Of a stretch of DNA of 64,000 bases, positions 45,401-57,300 are shown piece by piece (within the stretch, counting starts at the first letter, position 1; each line of letters opens with the position of its first letter). Made by a program: the position numbers and the translations under genes. Under the pieces are notes generated by a model, which made no database searches, was not told where the DNA came from, and saw only the letters and a list, made by a program, of their open reading frames with translations. The stretch comes from Tomocerus qinae (taxonomy: Eukaryota > Arthropoda > Collembola > Entomobryomorpha > Tomoceridae): positions 32,910,201-32,974,200 of the forward strand of contig CM034548.1 of the NCBI GenBank assembly GCA_020055645.1, written 5' to 3'.

Positions 45401-46866
45401 GGTTTACTAAAAATAGCCGTACAGATACTGAGAAAATGTTATCAACGGTTGTAAAAGTTGTAATTTCTAAAAATAGAAAAAGTGCAAGTAGAGAATGGAA
45501 ATATTTTACTTTTTGGCTTAGTGTTACTTCTTTATGCATTTCCATCAAAGAGAGCTTTTGCAAATAGCGAGTAAAGCTCATTAGCGAGAAGAAGAACCAA
45601 GCATTGGAAACAACTGAGCCAGAAGTTTGCCATGACATTTGTGTACAAAGCAGTAGATTTGTTAGACCAGGTGTCTAATTAATTAGAGGATTTACTGTAA
45701 TTATGGCGATAAATTAGAAAACTTGTATTTGATGTGAAAATTTGGACAAATAATTTATATTGGAGGTAATAAACTTAGGACTTTATTAATTGTTAGGCAC
45801 CTACAGGTTAAATGGGACAATCATTTACCGCAAGAAAGCATATAATAATATTGTTATCTTTGGTAGCCAACCGTTTTTATGGGTTGAACTGGGTATTGCC
45901 TCGCAGAAATATAACAAATGGCCTTGTTTGTAATACCCGAGTAGGAGAGTAATATATCTTGGGTAGTTTCGGAAGAAGACAAGCTTCTCCGGTAATTTTA
46001 CACATTGAAGATTAAGTTCCTCGCTTTCCTTTTTATGAATCTCGTACATATTTCCTTGTTACTGAAAATATCTGACACTCGTGTATATCCCAAATATTTC
46101 ATTTCGCCAGCAATAAGAAATGAACCGTAAAAGACGGCGTCACGCTTTCTTTCACTTGTGAAATCTCAATCTGTCACAAGTTACTGTCTGCGCTGTTTCA
46201 TCTTGTCTGTTTTTTTTCTCTTTACATACACACTCTACAATGTAACCTTGCTTTTTTCCTCGTGTAATGAAGTGTACATAGTCAGTCTCTGTTCATATTC
46301 CTGCATAGTTTCTCGTCGTATGTCTGCACCTGTTTTATTTAGTGAATTACTTAACTTAAGATGCCCGCACTACAACACTGAACGTGATGATGTGGCATGT
46401 GCACATTCGTACTTCGCTAAGTTGATCGCTCTTGTTGCTACTTTGAGAAATATTCAATTACGACATTACGAGTATATAATACCGTATTGCGTCTATTACT
46501 TTCCCACAGCCTTTTGTAAGAAATATTGAAATATTTCGCTGACATTAATGAGCGTGTATCTCATCATTATTAATTAGGTTATTAATAATTAATTAATAGA
46601 CAACTAATAATCGTAGTTATTGATTGTCAATAGAAATTTAAATTTTCAAAAAATTTATAACTATTATTGACATAAGATACAGTAAGTGGTAAGTCTCAAG
46701 TTGAGACCTTACTTTGAACAGATTACTATAACAGATAACAATTACAATCTAACATCTTATGCTAATTTTTAAAATCGCAGCGTTAAATTGAATAACATCC
46801 ATTTAATAAATGTTAATGTTTCGGCTGGTTTCAATGCCTGACAATCGTGGGCTACGTTACCTACTT
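42414..46866 (+). other. non-coding stretch, probable intron
   Basis: Follows the donor at 42414. AT-rich with no second exon that I can support. A short tandem repeat lies at 44951-45006. Frames of 60-123 codons (for example 46158-46529) are hydrophobic and Cys/Tyr-rich without domain features. Confidence 0.35.
44951..45006. repeat. short tandem repeat with CACATGTGTATA core
   Basis: CATCACACACATGTGTATA, then ATCACACATGTGTATA, then degenerate GTCACATCATACATCACAT. Two good copies and one poor one; each core contains the palindrome ACACATGTGT, so a weak hairpin is possible. Confidence 0.6.
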
Positions 46867-47060
46867 AAGCTGGGTTTTGAGTTTCACTTTTCCTTTCACT
46901 TCACGCAGAAACTTATTCTTTTACTTTTACTATTCAGTTACTTATTCTGCCTAAAATTCCAAATCCCTTCACCTGGGGGAACGGCAATGTTTTATTTGTG
47001 ATTTTTTGAATGTTCCTTTGCACGTGAAGTGAAAAGGAAGTGACACTCAAAACCTAGCTT
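46867..47060. mobile_element. foldback/MITE-like element with about 38-bp inverted arms
   Basis: The left arm (46867-46905) begins AAGCTGGGTTTTGAGTTTCA. The right arm (47023-47060) reversed begins AAGCTAGGTTTTGAGTGTCA and continues in parallel through the CACTTCACG-type end, with four or five mismatches or gaps by eye. The spacer is about 117 bp. No clear target duplication flanks it, so the superfamily is open. It is too short to code for a transposase. Confidence 0.65.
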
Positions 47061-50000
47061 TATTCCGAAAACCTTTCCTTTTATAATTGGAAACTCTAGC
47101 AACAATGATATGCTAGTTGTTCTCCTTTTAAAACATTTCATTCAACCAGCATTAACTATAACTACCCAGTCTAATTGCAATTATAAAGGTGCAAAACATA
47201 GTAATTTAAAATGTTCTAGTCATTTCTTAATTTTACTATTACATCTTGAAGATTTCGTTTGAAAAATCACTATGTTTTCGTTAAACTAGTACAATGTTGA
47301 AGTACCTAGGTATACACTTGTCTTTAATGATCATTTGCTTAAATTTTCTAAATGGGTTCTTTTAAAATTAATGACTTTCTGTAATCTGGAGTTGGGTAGT
47401 TACTATACCTTTGTCAGTGTATAAAATCTGACAGAAAATTGCCTTTTCTCAATAGCTTTGATGCTATAGGTTAATTTGCCCATTTGATTTGCTTGACTAA
47501 AATAACATTGGAACCTTCTACTCCCATAATAATATCAGGTCTGTGACATATTATCGAAATCTAAATTATTTTACGACCATCTTGGAATGAATTCTACTTG
47601 AGTTCATTTGCGTTGGTTGGCAGTTGGTTGAGTCAGAGTTCTGAATTGTATGGGCAACTAAATCCTAGGTTGAAACTGAAACCAATCAATGAAATAAACA
47701 TTGACTTTAGAGAGTGCGAGTCAATTGAATGGATTCTTGGATGTTCTATATAGCCCCTTATTCACCCCATTTTGCGTTTATACTGAAGACAGATGGTATC
47801 ATGAAACAATAATTCACTTTGTGATCTAATCCACAAAATACGGTATTAGGATTGCATTCGGTTTGGCTCACTTATTTACTTGCACATGCATATACTGCGC
47901 TCCCATTACATAACTTATTCTATAAATAATTCTTTCCTGACTGCTTCTACTAACAGTGAGTGACGTTACATGGTCAGGACGAACTAAGTACCTAGATTTT
48001 CTTTTTAAATATTCATACTACTGACACCAGATACCATCTAATGTATTTTGTTGCATGTGAATTACTTCTTCCTCTACATGCATTTCGGCATATCTAACCA
48101 ACTACTTTAATCTCATTTACAGATAAATAATATTCCTTAATATATCCATAACCACGTCTTTCTCAACTACTGGAATAAGAATTCCAAAATATGTTTTCAT
48201 CAAAAAACGACAATTTTGAAACCTATCGGTAGATTGGTGGTATAAGTCACTAACGACTGACAATCTTTCATTTCATGTCTTTTCTGCCCCGATTTTCATT
48301 TCAAAAGAATTAAAAAGCTACCTCAAAGGTTTGGAAGTTTTACTTTGTCTCAAACCATTTACTGCTGTAACTCAGGGAGGGGCAGTTGTCTATCTTTGTA
48401 TCAAGACTTACCTTATAGGGATTGGAGGTTGCATTAAAGTAACATGCTGTATATCGTAAAAGATCCTGTGTTAACCTCTAAAGTCATTATTAAGTAGTAG
48501 TGGCTAAAAAGGATGGCGTATAAAAGTCTGTGGCACAACGCATGGAATATAATTGCACACATCAGAACAATTTGTATAGCATAAGTGAATAACACAGTAA
48601 AATGTACCATTTACATGTAATGCAATTTAATGGGACTGTCAAGGTTGACTTTGCTGCATTACACGTAGCATTAAGAAGCTTCTGACTAGGCTAATATTCT
48701 TGTGGTATTCCAGTAGTAGCATTTAGTTCCACCCGTGAAAATTACTTCCTTATTTTCCCATCGGGTTGGGCTTTGAGCTCTCCTCATTCCAGAACGGAGT
48801 AGTTTGTACTTTGTACTGACGACAGCGCTTGAAACGCACATATCGAAGTCAGGCAGGACGACGAAAACTAGGTACATTCTCTCTCTTTGCCCAACTACCA
48901 CTTCAATCTATACTTTCGTTTCACTTAGTCAGAGTGCTTGCCACAGATTGCATTCTTTTACTACCCGGACCCTAATCGCCAGACAAAGTTGTGGCTTTCG
49001 ATATGTATAGCCCGTTATATTAATGTAGTAACCAAGTAAACATGGCATGTGCAGGGTCAGTCATTTGTTGCTCCTCATCTGATAACTTGGAAGTATTATT
49101 CCTCACCTCAATTTTTATGACATAAAGTAATTTGTATCAAAAATTCGTCAAACTATTTACTTTATGTACAAATACGTCTATAGATTTCAATAAAAGATGT
49201 AAAGGCATTTGATTCAGCATTTTTAAGCCCAATTGAATAAACTAAGTGGAATATTTTCTGACTGGTCTATTATTAACTTGAATTAAAAATCCTGATTAAC
49301 AAACTTCTACTCATAAAATAGAAACTTAACAGCAGGAAAAGTATATAATCAGTTTTTTGCTTGGCGTCCTTTTCACAGTCGTTATAAAATGTACCCTATG
49401 TGGTCAGAGACTTTCGACCCACGCTGTAGACTGCAGTATATTGGATACGAAAGCATGGAAATGCCTTCCTCGTTGACTCCCTTCCATCCACATCATGCAA
49501 GTTCAAGTGAAGCCAAACAAGACCGACTTTGCTAGCTACTCCCCTTCGATATGCAATAATATACTTAAAATTACACAACAACGTTACGTTGTTCTTTATA
49601 CATTTCTGTTTGTATACTACTCCTCTTTATAATTCTATTTCTTTACTTTTACATGGTGCACGTTATGTAATATTGCAGCAGCTTATCTCCTACTATGTAT
49701 GTACTATGTACTACTTAAATGTTTTAGTACACATACATGCATGCTATCCGAAAATACAGACCCGCTATGCCCGCTAATCGGATTCTATTTAGTAAAGTAG
49801 AAAATTACTATTACTATTCTTATTAGGCGTGTTACTTATAATTATCTGATTACTCTATTCAAAAGCAATTTCCCTAATAACATTCATTAATATTTAAAAC
49901 GACAACATATAATTGCATGTTCGCAGTCTGCAATCTATTATAATGGGTTGTCTTAATATTGTTATGTCAGAGCTTCAATGCTTAGCAAATAATACACCAC

Positions 50001-51770
50001 GACACATTTATTATTTAAATTACACTCTTTAATTAAACCCATAGAGCCAGTGCCAGGCAATCCACTTTATAGATATGTAACTGTAATAGTTGGCTTGTCA
50101 ACAATTTCCTCTAACACAAGACAAGACAGATACAATTCGATGCTACACCATCTAATTTTTATATAGCCATGAAAATTGGGGTCAACTGTGACATCTTGAA
50201 TCTAGCTGGATGATGCACATTTCACAATACCACAAAGCGTTACAAATTGAGGATTGCAATGTTGCTGTATTGCAACAAAATAAGACCACTTTCGAAAGAA
50301 GATTCAGCTATTGGCTAAGTTATTACAAAAAGTAGAAAAGATTTTTAGCCTTTTGTAGTCATTTTATATTTTCTGAAAATTGAGAAAATCGACCATCTCC
50401 AAGCTACGAGAATAAACACAGAAAGTCTAAATTTATAAATCACATTTGAGTGTCCAGAAAAATCTAAAACAGCTAAAAGTTACGTTTTTAGTCTCATTTT
50501 TCACTTGTCATTAAATTCTAGTAGATCGAAGATTAATGTATAGTATTGACCCTTGAATCGGGATGCTTATGCACACAATCATAAATTTTGACAAATTCAA
50601 ATGCACCAAGTTGAAACAGGCAGAGCTGAATGCAAGTCCGACATTTTGTTATCTAATGTCTGGTCTCCGTATTATTTTGGTGATTAAATTCTCTTTAAAT
50701 TTTTCAATATCTGTGTTTGACATTACTTCAGGGGTACAGATATAGTATACACATGCAAAAATTTCTAAAAGTCGCATGAGAATGTAAAAGTTCGTTTTGT
50801 TACTAATAATATGCATTCCACAAAAAGATGTTATATTTAATACACAATCCATGCATTCTTCGTGGATGTATGTAGTATGTATATCCATGTGAATATACAT
50901 ACGGCCAAGACGGCCATACCCAAAACTCCTTATGTTGGTGCCGAACTAAGAACTATTGGGCTATGTCGAATTGAAGGTTCATCAAAATCAAACCCACCAC
51001 AAATAATTTTAATGTGTTACAGTAGTTTCTGAAGGAGTACTTTTAGTCACTGCTAGAATATTTCAGAATAATTCTCACAAATAAAATTTGCAGATGCTCA
51101 ATGGAAATATCATGATCTCTTTTCTATTTTGCAAATGGAGCCCATCATCATCCTAGATCTCAGTGCCAGATGCCCAATAAGTATGCATGCCTAAAGCTGT
51201 GTGGCCTACCACATCAATATTTTTGACAACCTTTTGCAACTAGCTGATTACATAAAATAGTGCAAGTTTTCCTTTACTTTACTATTAATATGCCTACATG
51301 CAGGTTCGAGCCAGGATATATGCATTGGTATACTTATCTAAATTGTAGCAATTAAGCTTAGTTCATGTCAGATTTTCTTTAAATTTTCATTTGGTGTTTA
51401 CTTACAAATTTTTATTGGTATAGGAACGTGTAGCAAGTTAATGCTACATTAACAATAAGTTAATGCTCCGCATTTTTAAATTCTGAACAGTTGGAGCCTT
51501 CCAGGCTTTGAAATTGAAATGCTTTGTCGAGAAAACGGAAGTTGTGGGGATAAAGGTATTCTTGTTATAAGCTGTCAAATCTTAAAGACTAGCATCACCG
51601 GAAAATGTTTCAATGCTATTAACCCTTCTTTACTAACCAGATCAAATCTTGACTCGTCTCCTAGTTTGATCCGCTTAAGCATATACATTTTGATAAGCTT
51701 ATTAGCTATAGGTATTATGTAATTTCAAAATTTGCTGATTACAATTCACAGGGTTATAAATAGATGGTAT
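47061..51770 (+). other. non-coding stretch, probable intron or intergenic
   Basis: AT-rich, no gene-like signal on either strand and no repeat recognised. If the 42.3-kb and 54.4-kb exons belong to one gene, this would be intron of the longer transcript. Confidence 0.35.
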
Positions 51771-54367
51771 CTGATTTCTGAGTGTGTGGGTTTTACTTTT
51801 ATTTTGTACAAAAGTGGGGAAAAGGGTGAGCAAGTGGCGGAGTAGGGAAAGTGAAGAAGAAAGCATGCCGACTGACTCAAGACGGAGAATGCAGGCGAGT
51901 TGTGAAGTTGGTTAAGGTTTCCCTAGTGCGGTCTGCACGGCAAAGAGGGAACTTTCTGAATAATGCCAGTACCTATATTCACAAGCAATACATACTTTAG
52001 TCGTCGGTTGGTAGAGCCTGTCCTAGAGCCGGTGAAGACTGAACTATAATAGGAAGAGTATGGTATGATTATGTGTACAGGATATAATAGAACGGGTGGG
52101 TAGTTATGTCCATGGCGAGGATATATAGTAGAGTGGGAAGAAAAGAGAAAGAAATAGTGCATTGTGTTTGTATGTAGCTACATTTCATAGTGGATGGTTG
52201 GTTTGGTCTTGGTGTGGTTCTTTGTCGACTCATGCGTGCTCACAGCTCCGAAAATTTATTTCCGAGATCAATACTTATGCCGAAATCGGGAGGCACGGAG
52301 TTATAACAGTTGAGTTGGGAAAATGGGAGAGCCGTCTGCCTCATGCCACCAGAATCAGTAAGAGACTGAGAGGAAGTTCACCTGGACAAGAGTGAGTGAG
52401 ACTGACTCCCTCCGAACTACTACTACCCGGTTCCCACTCGTCCCTCTCCTTTATCTCCACACACCGTAATACACTTCCGATCATTGCTCATCCAACTCTC
52501 CCACCTTTCTGCACATCTCACGTTTAAACTACATTTATCTCTGCATTTATTCCACTCCTGATTAATAATTTCTCAATAATATACTACTGTATGCATATCC
52601 TTCTAGCTACTACGACTACTTGCTTCAATTGCCTATCTCCCCTTCATCTTTTTTTAATTGCGAGCAGATAAATACAGTTAAACAGGAGTAGCAGTCGTCG
52701 TTAGTCCTACTACTAGTATACTACGTGTATAAGGATCACGTAGTATCTGATCTGATTCGCGAGTCGTCTCGTTCACAACTCCTGCTGACTCTCTCTCTAT
52801 GCCATCCTTAGTAATACTGTAAGAAACTCTCATTCGGTCGGATCCGTTTCCCTTCTATGTAGTCGTTGACTGTTCGTCTTCTTTTTCTGTTCATTCTGTT
52901 GTCGCACATTGCTCTGAACAGAACGTTGCCAGAACAGCTCGCGATTTCCATCCTTCCCTTCGAACACGTTTTTCTCTTCAGCGCTCTTATCTAGTTTCAC
53001 TGGTAGGAGAAAGCATTCTTATAGGATCTCTCTCCATGATCAATCTGAATAAATACCTAATTGTTAAATAAGATAATCTATTATTTCTGTGAACTTGATG
53101 CTCTTGTGTATCTGTGTCCCTTTGCTTTAAATGTGTCTTTTGAACAGCATTGTTGTAGTGTTTGAAGAACATTATTTGCTAAGTTTTGCACTAGCGTGGA
53201 AAAGAATTGAAAGTATAGCATTGGGAGAAGAAACCGTATCCGTGTAGTTCTACTCTAGTTTTTAGCTCAGCAATACTCCCTCACCTCCACCCTCGCTTTA
53301 TATCCGGGTTTAACTCCTGCTCCCTCCGTAACATAGCGTATAGGGAAGTATATATAGAGACGACAGCGTGCAAACTTGCTCTATAAGGTATACTTTCTGG
53401 ATTTCATTTATTTCCCTGCCTCTCCTTGTCTTCCCTTGCATTCTCGTCACTTGCCTCGCCTAGTAAAGTAAAGCTCCCCGAAAAACCGCATGACTTTCAC
53501 TGTTCTCCACGAATATCTTTTTCACTAGTGAATCATAAGGTTCAAATAAAATAATTACTTGTACTTTATGTTCTGTGTAATAAATGTGTAGTTTGTGCCG
53601 AGTGTCTCTTTCCGTCTCGTCAAGTGTAGTGATCCTTTACTAATCGCAATTTTACGCAAAAGACTTTCTCTCTTGCCTACGGTGAACTATTCTGTCAATT
53701 CAATGTCATTCCTTGTTTATTCTTCACTCTTCTTTTCCTAATGGTCTAAATAAAAGACTTTTTTTAGAGTCAAACGAGAATCTGATCTGTATCATTAAAA
53801 GATAATGACCCTCTTTTCTTTTTTACACTTAACTTTATTCTTTTTTAACTTTTTGGACTTTGTACTCTTCTAGCTCCTCAAAGATAAGTCCACTATAACC
53901 ATTATACTCTGCGTACCATTCAAATAAATTCCATTTGAATGATATGAAGATAACGTCTTGCTCAAATTATTATATTGCCATTATATATTTAGATTCTGTC
54001 TTGCTGTGCCATTCTGCAAGCGCAAGTGAAAATATTCATTCAAACCAATTTATTTTGTAGCCATTGAAAATATAGAAGCATAACTGCATTGCTAGTTAAC
54101 AATAATCCCTAACTGTCATATGCAGCTGAGAATAATGCTTACATTAATTTTTCATCATCCTGAATTTATGTGACGCGATATTATGCTAACTGCGTTCTAC
54201 TGAGCAAGTTCAATTACTCTCTACCCAATTGTTACTTACTTACATCCAATTGAATATAATTGCTCTCTGTCAAGTTTCTCTACTTCAACTTGTTATTGTT
54301 AGAGATACTCTTAAGTGATTCACACTCCTGTTAACTCATACCCTCTGAATATTTCAAAGAAAACAAC
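51771..54367 (+). other. pyrimidine-rich, promoter-like region upstream of the 54.4-kb exon
   Basis: From about 51.8 kb to 53.7 kb the sequence is less AT-rich and has many CTCTC/TCTTTC tracts and CpG-containing words (TTGTCGCACATTG, CAGCTCGCGATTTCC, TTCAGCGCTC near 52.9 kb), unlike the flanks. A possible 5' splice site, TTCACTG|GTAGGA, lies at about 53002. I read this as a promoter and leader area for the MQPPPVRK exon, by position and composition only. Confidence 0.35.
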
Positions 54368-54391
54368 ATGCAGCCTCCGCCTGTCAGAAAG
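54368..54391 (+). CDS. nwk: candidate first coding exon of a nervous wreck (FCHSD-type F-BAR/SH3) gene
   Basis: ATG followed by seven codons gives MQPPPVRK and stops at AAAG|GTAACT, a good donor in phase 0. From family knowledge, Drosophila Nervous wreck and vertebrate FCHSD2 proteins start MQPPPRK before their F-BAR domain, so this very short exon fits the start of that family with one extra Val. The remaining exons would be beyond 64000, implying a first intron over 9.6 kb. Nwk-type proteins bend membranes at endosomes and synapses and control receptor traffic. Eight residues are thin evidence: chance cannot be dismissed, and the next exon should encode the F-BAR start. Confidence 0.4.
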
Positions 54392-57300
54392 GTAACTAAC
54401 CATTCATTACAATATATTTAATTTCTCAGTTACCTACTCATAAACATCACTCCTAGACTTTTCTTTCTCAATTTTTTTTATAGAAAAATTAATTCTAATA
54501 TTATTACTCAATTAATAAAAAATAACTCATATTTATCTACCATAATATTTAGAAAATTATATTTCCCAACAGCCTAAATTTGAAGTTGAGACTATAAACT
54601 AATTTATACTAGTCCAATAGAAAATGCTGTTAGATTATATTGACATCTCATCGTCAATACCTAATCTTCATATTTAAATATATATTATTTCCTCCATTAT
54701 TGGAACTATCAGTAATTTAATGGCATTTTGTCCAGATGGAAATTTTTTGTATATCATACTACTTACATTTACATCTGCATTCAAAATTGCATGTTACTTG
54801 ATACTTCTGCTTTTCTTTGCATTATAATAGATATCGGTAAAATAATATTCAATTTCTAAACAATGTTGATACTGATCATATAAAATGACTACACTTGCTT
54901 GGATTAAATATTGTCAAAGTTTTCATGCAAATAGTTACGGTTTTGTTTTTTGATGATGAGATGAAGCAAGTCTTACGAGTATAAAAGAACTTTATTAGCA
55001 TCAAGCTCAAATATGTCAATACACTACTGGAACTTTTTGTTTTGTTTGATCTAAATAGAACATTAAGTTTCAAACAGGTTCTCATGTTAAAATTAAATTC
55101 CTAACGGTATAAGTCCGATGACTGAAAAGAACTTGTATAAAACTTAAGTACTACATTTTTCTTTGTTGCAAATCTGATTGATGTAATTGTGTATCGTTGG
55201 TATAGAAAATCCCTTTGGTAATCTAAAAAGATAAAGTTTTTTTGTTATTTCCTAGTTTACTGTTAGTTATTATGGCTAATAAATTTAATATGGCATTCTG
55301 AAAGACTTATAGCAAACAGTTATTATTGCTAGATGAATAGCATAAGGATTAATAGGTAAATAAAATACATGCCAGTATACCTACAGCTTTAATAAAAGAT
55401 CAATCTTAATAGTACACACACATGAATGGCAATTATTAGCGTGCGTCATGAAAATGTGTTTTAAAAGTTCTAGTGTATTAGTAGCTTTGTATGGGAATAA
55501 GCCTTTTGTTGCAATTCATTATTGCTTTTGGTTAAAGATGTAAGAATTAATAGCCAAACCGATAATGCTAAAACGATACTGGCTTTCTTTCAGCAATTTC
55601 TATGATATACTTAAACGACCGTTGCCTAATCTTTCAATCACACACTTGAAGAACAAAAGTGATACGCTTTATCTTTTTCAAAAACAGCAAAGAGGGGAAA
55701 TTTATATAGTAGATAGCTATTCCATTTTATTTTTAAAAAATGTAGATTAAGTCCTTTCTATGTTTTATGTCATTTGTATCATCCTGTAGTACTTAACAAG
55801 CACATTACAAAGCAACTTTGTGACAAATATTGCTAGGATAGAAGTTGATCATGTTGCTGACGCAGATTAAATCGTAGTATGTAATTTTCTGCATCTAGGA
55901 AGAATTACTAAAGAAGATCTGTACTTATACACGCTACAATACTTGTTAATATCATGATTAGAAATTTCAAGTACCGGCCATATTATTATCTAAGCTGCTA
56001 TCTTGCAGACGTAGGCACTATTTTGACTTTGTGACACTCATCCGCTTGGGGATGTGATAACATATCATTTCGCAAGTTCCATCAAAAGGAAATTTCCCTT
56101 ACAGCATGCAATTATTGTTTTGATATTGCACTCGTCTTTCTCTAAATGGCGTGTGACTCTTCAATAGAAATAATTGAAAAGTTATGCCAAGCTCTATAGC
56201 ACAAGTAGTAATGATACTATTATTTAACAATGGCGCATTAAATTCGTTTGATCATAGCTTTAATTTACTCATAATTAGTTATAATAGGTCATAATAAGTT
56301 TTTGTTAATTTGTGATTACATAAACGACCCAGATACAGAATTATGTAACTTCTATAATTATGGCCTTCATTACAGCTTAAATATGCTTTTCATGTTTTGC
56401 TGTGTTATTCAACAGCACTACTAAACTGAGAACTAGGTATTGTATTTACAGTTGTGTAACTTTTGTTAAGCCAATAAAAATAGCGTCACAAATTATATAG
56501 AGTCCTTAGAAGTAACTACTTATTTCATTCATGCAAGTATAGATTTAAACTAAAACGATTAAAGTTTTCAGGTACAATGCACATCTAAAATCAAATGTCG
56601 ACTTTCCAGTACTCCATTTACTAATTATGAGGTTTCCTTGCGTCTAAGTTATATTTGTGTCCTTGTATTGAATATCGTAGAGTATCCAGATATTGATTTT
56701 GCAAGTTGGTATAGCGTAATAAGCAACTATGTAAACATTACAGTAGTTGAAATTATCTCAAGTAACTACAGAAGCCATAAATATAAATGTGATGGGTAAT
56801 ATTAGACAGGTAATAATGCAAGAGTGTATTCCATTTATAATTGTTCTGCTGTTAAATAGTACTTAAATGCAGACCAGTAAATATAGTACATGTTGTGGAA
56901 ACCCTCTTTGTAGTGTAATTCGTTTATTTAGGGAGGCTGAGCGTACATAATTTACAAAGTACTAGCTGACGATAAGGTCATCAGTAATTTATAACTTTTG
57001 AATAATGTACAACTATACCATTGAATAATATACTAGACCAATGCTATTGCTATTGATACAAAAACAAGTAATAAGATTAAATTCAAGCTTCTATATGGAA
57101 TTTTATCATTCTTAAGGATAAAATGACGGTTTTAGTACTTACCAGTTAACTAACAAGTAATTCTACTATTCTAGAATTGAATTGGTACCTAAGCAAGACT
57201 AATACAAAACTGTATATTACCAACCTATATTATCTTCATCTGTGAAAAGATGAAGTGGGTAGTCAATTATGTATTAATTGCATAATTTGATGTCTATGAG

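Noticed and set aside
52162-52395. 77-codon plus-strand frame in the promoter-like region
   Set aside because: No domain, ordinary chance length for less AT-rich DNA, and no supporting splice sites; more likely leader or promoter DNA.
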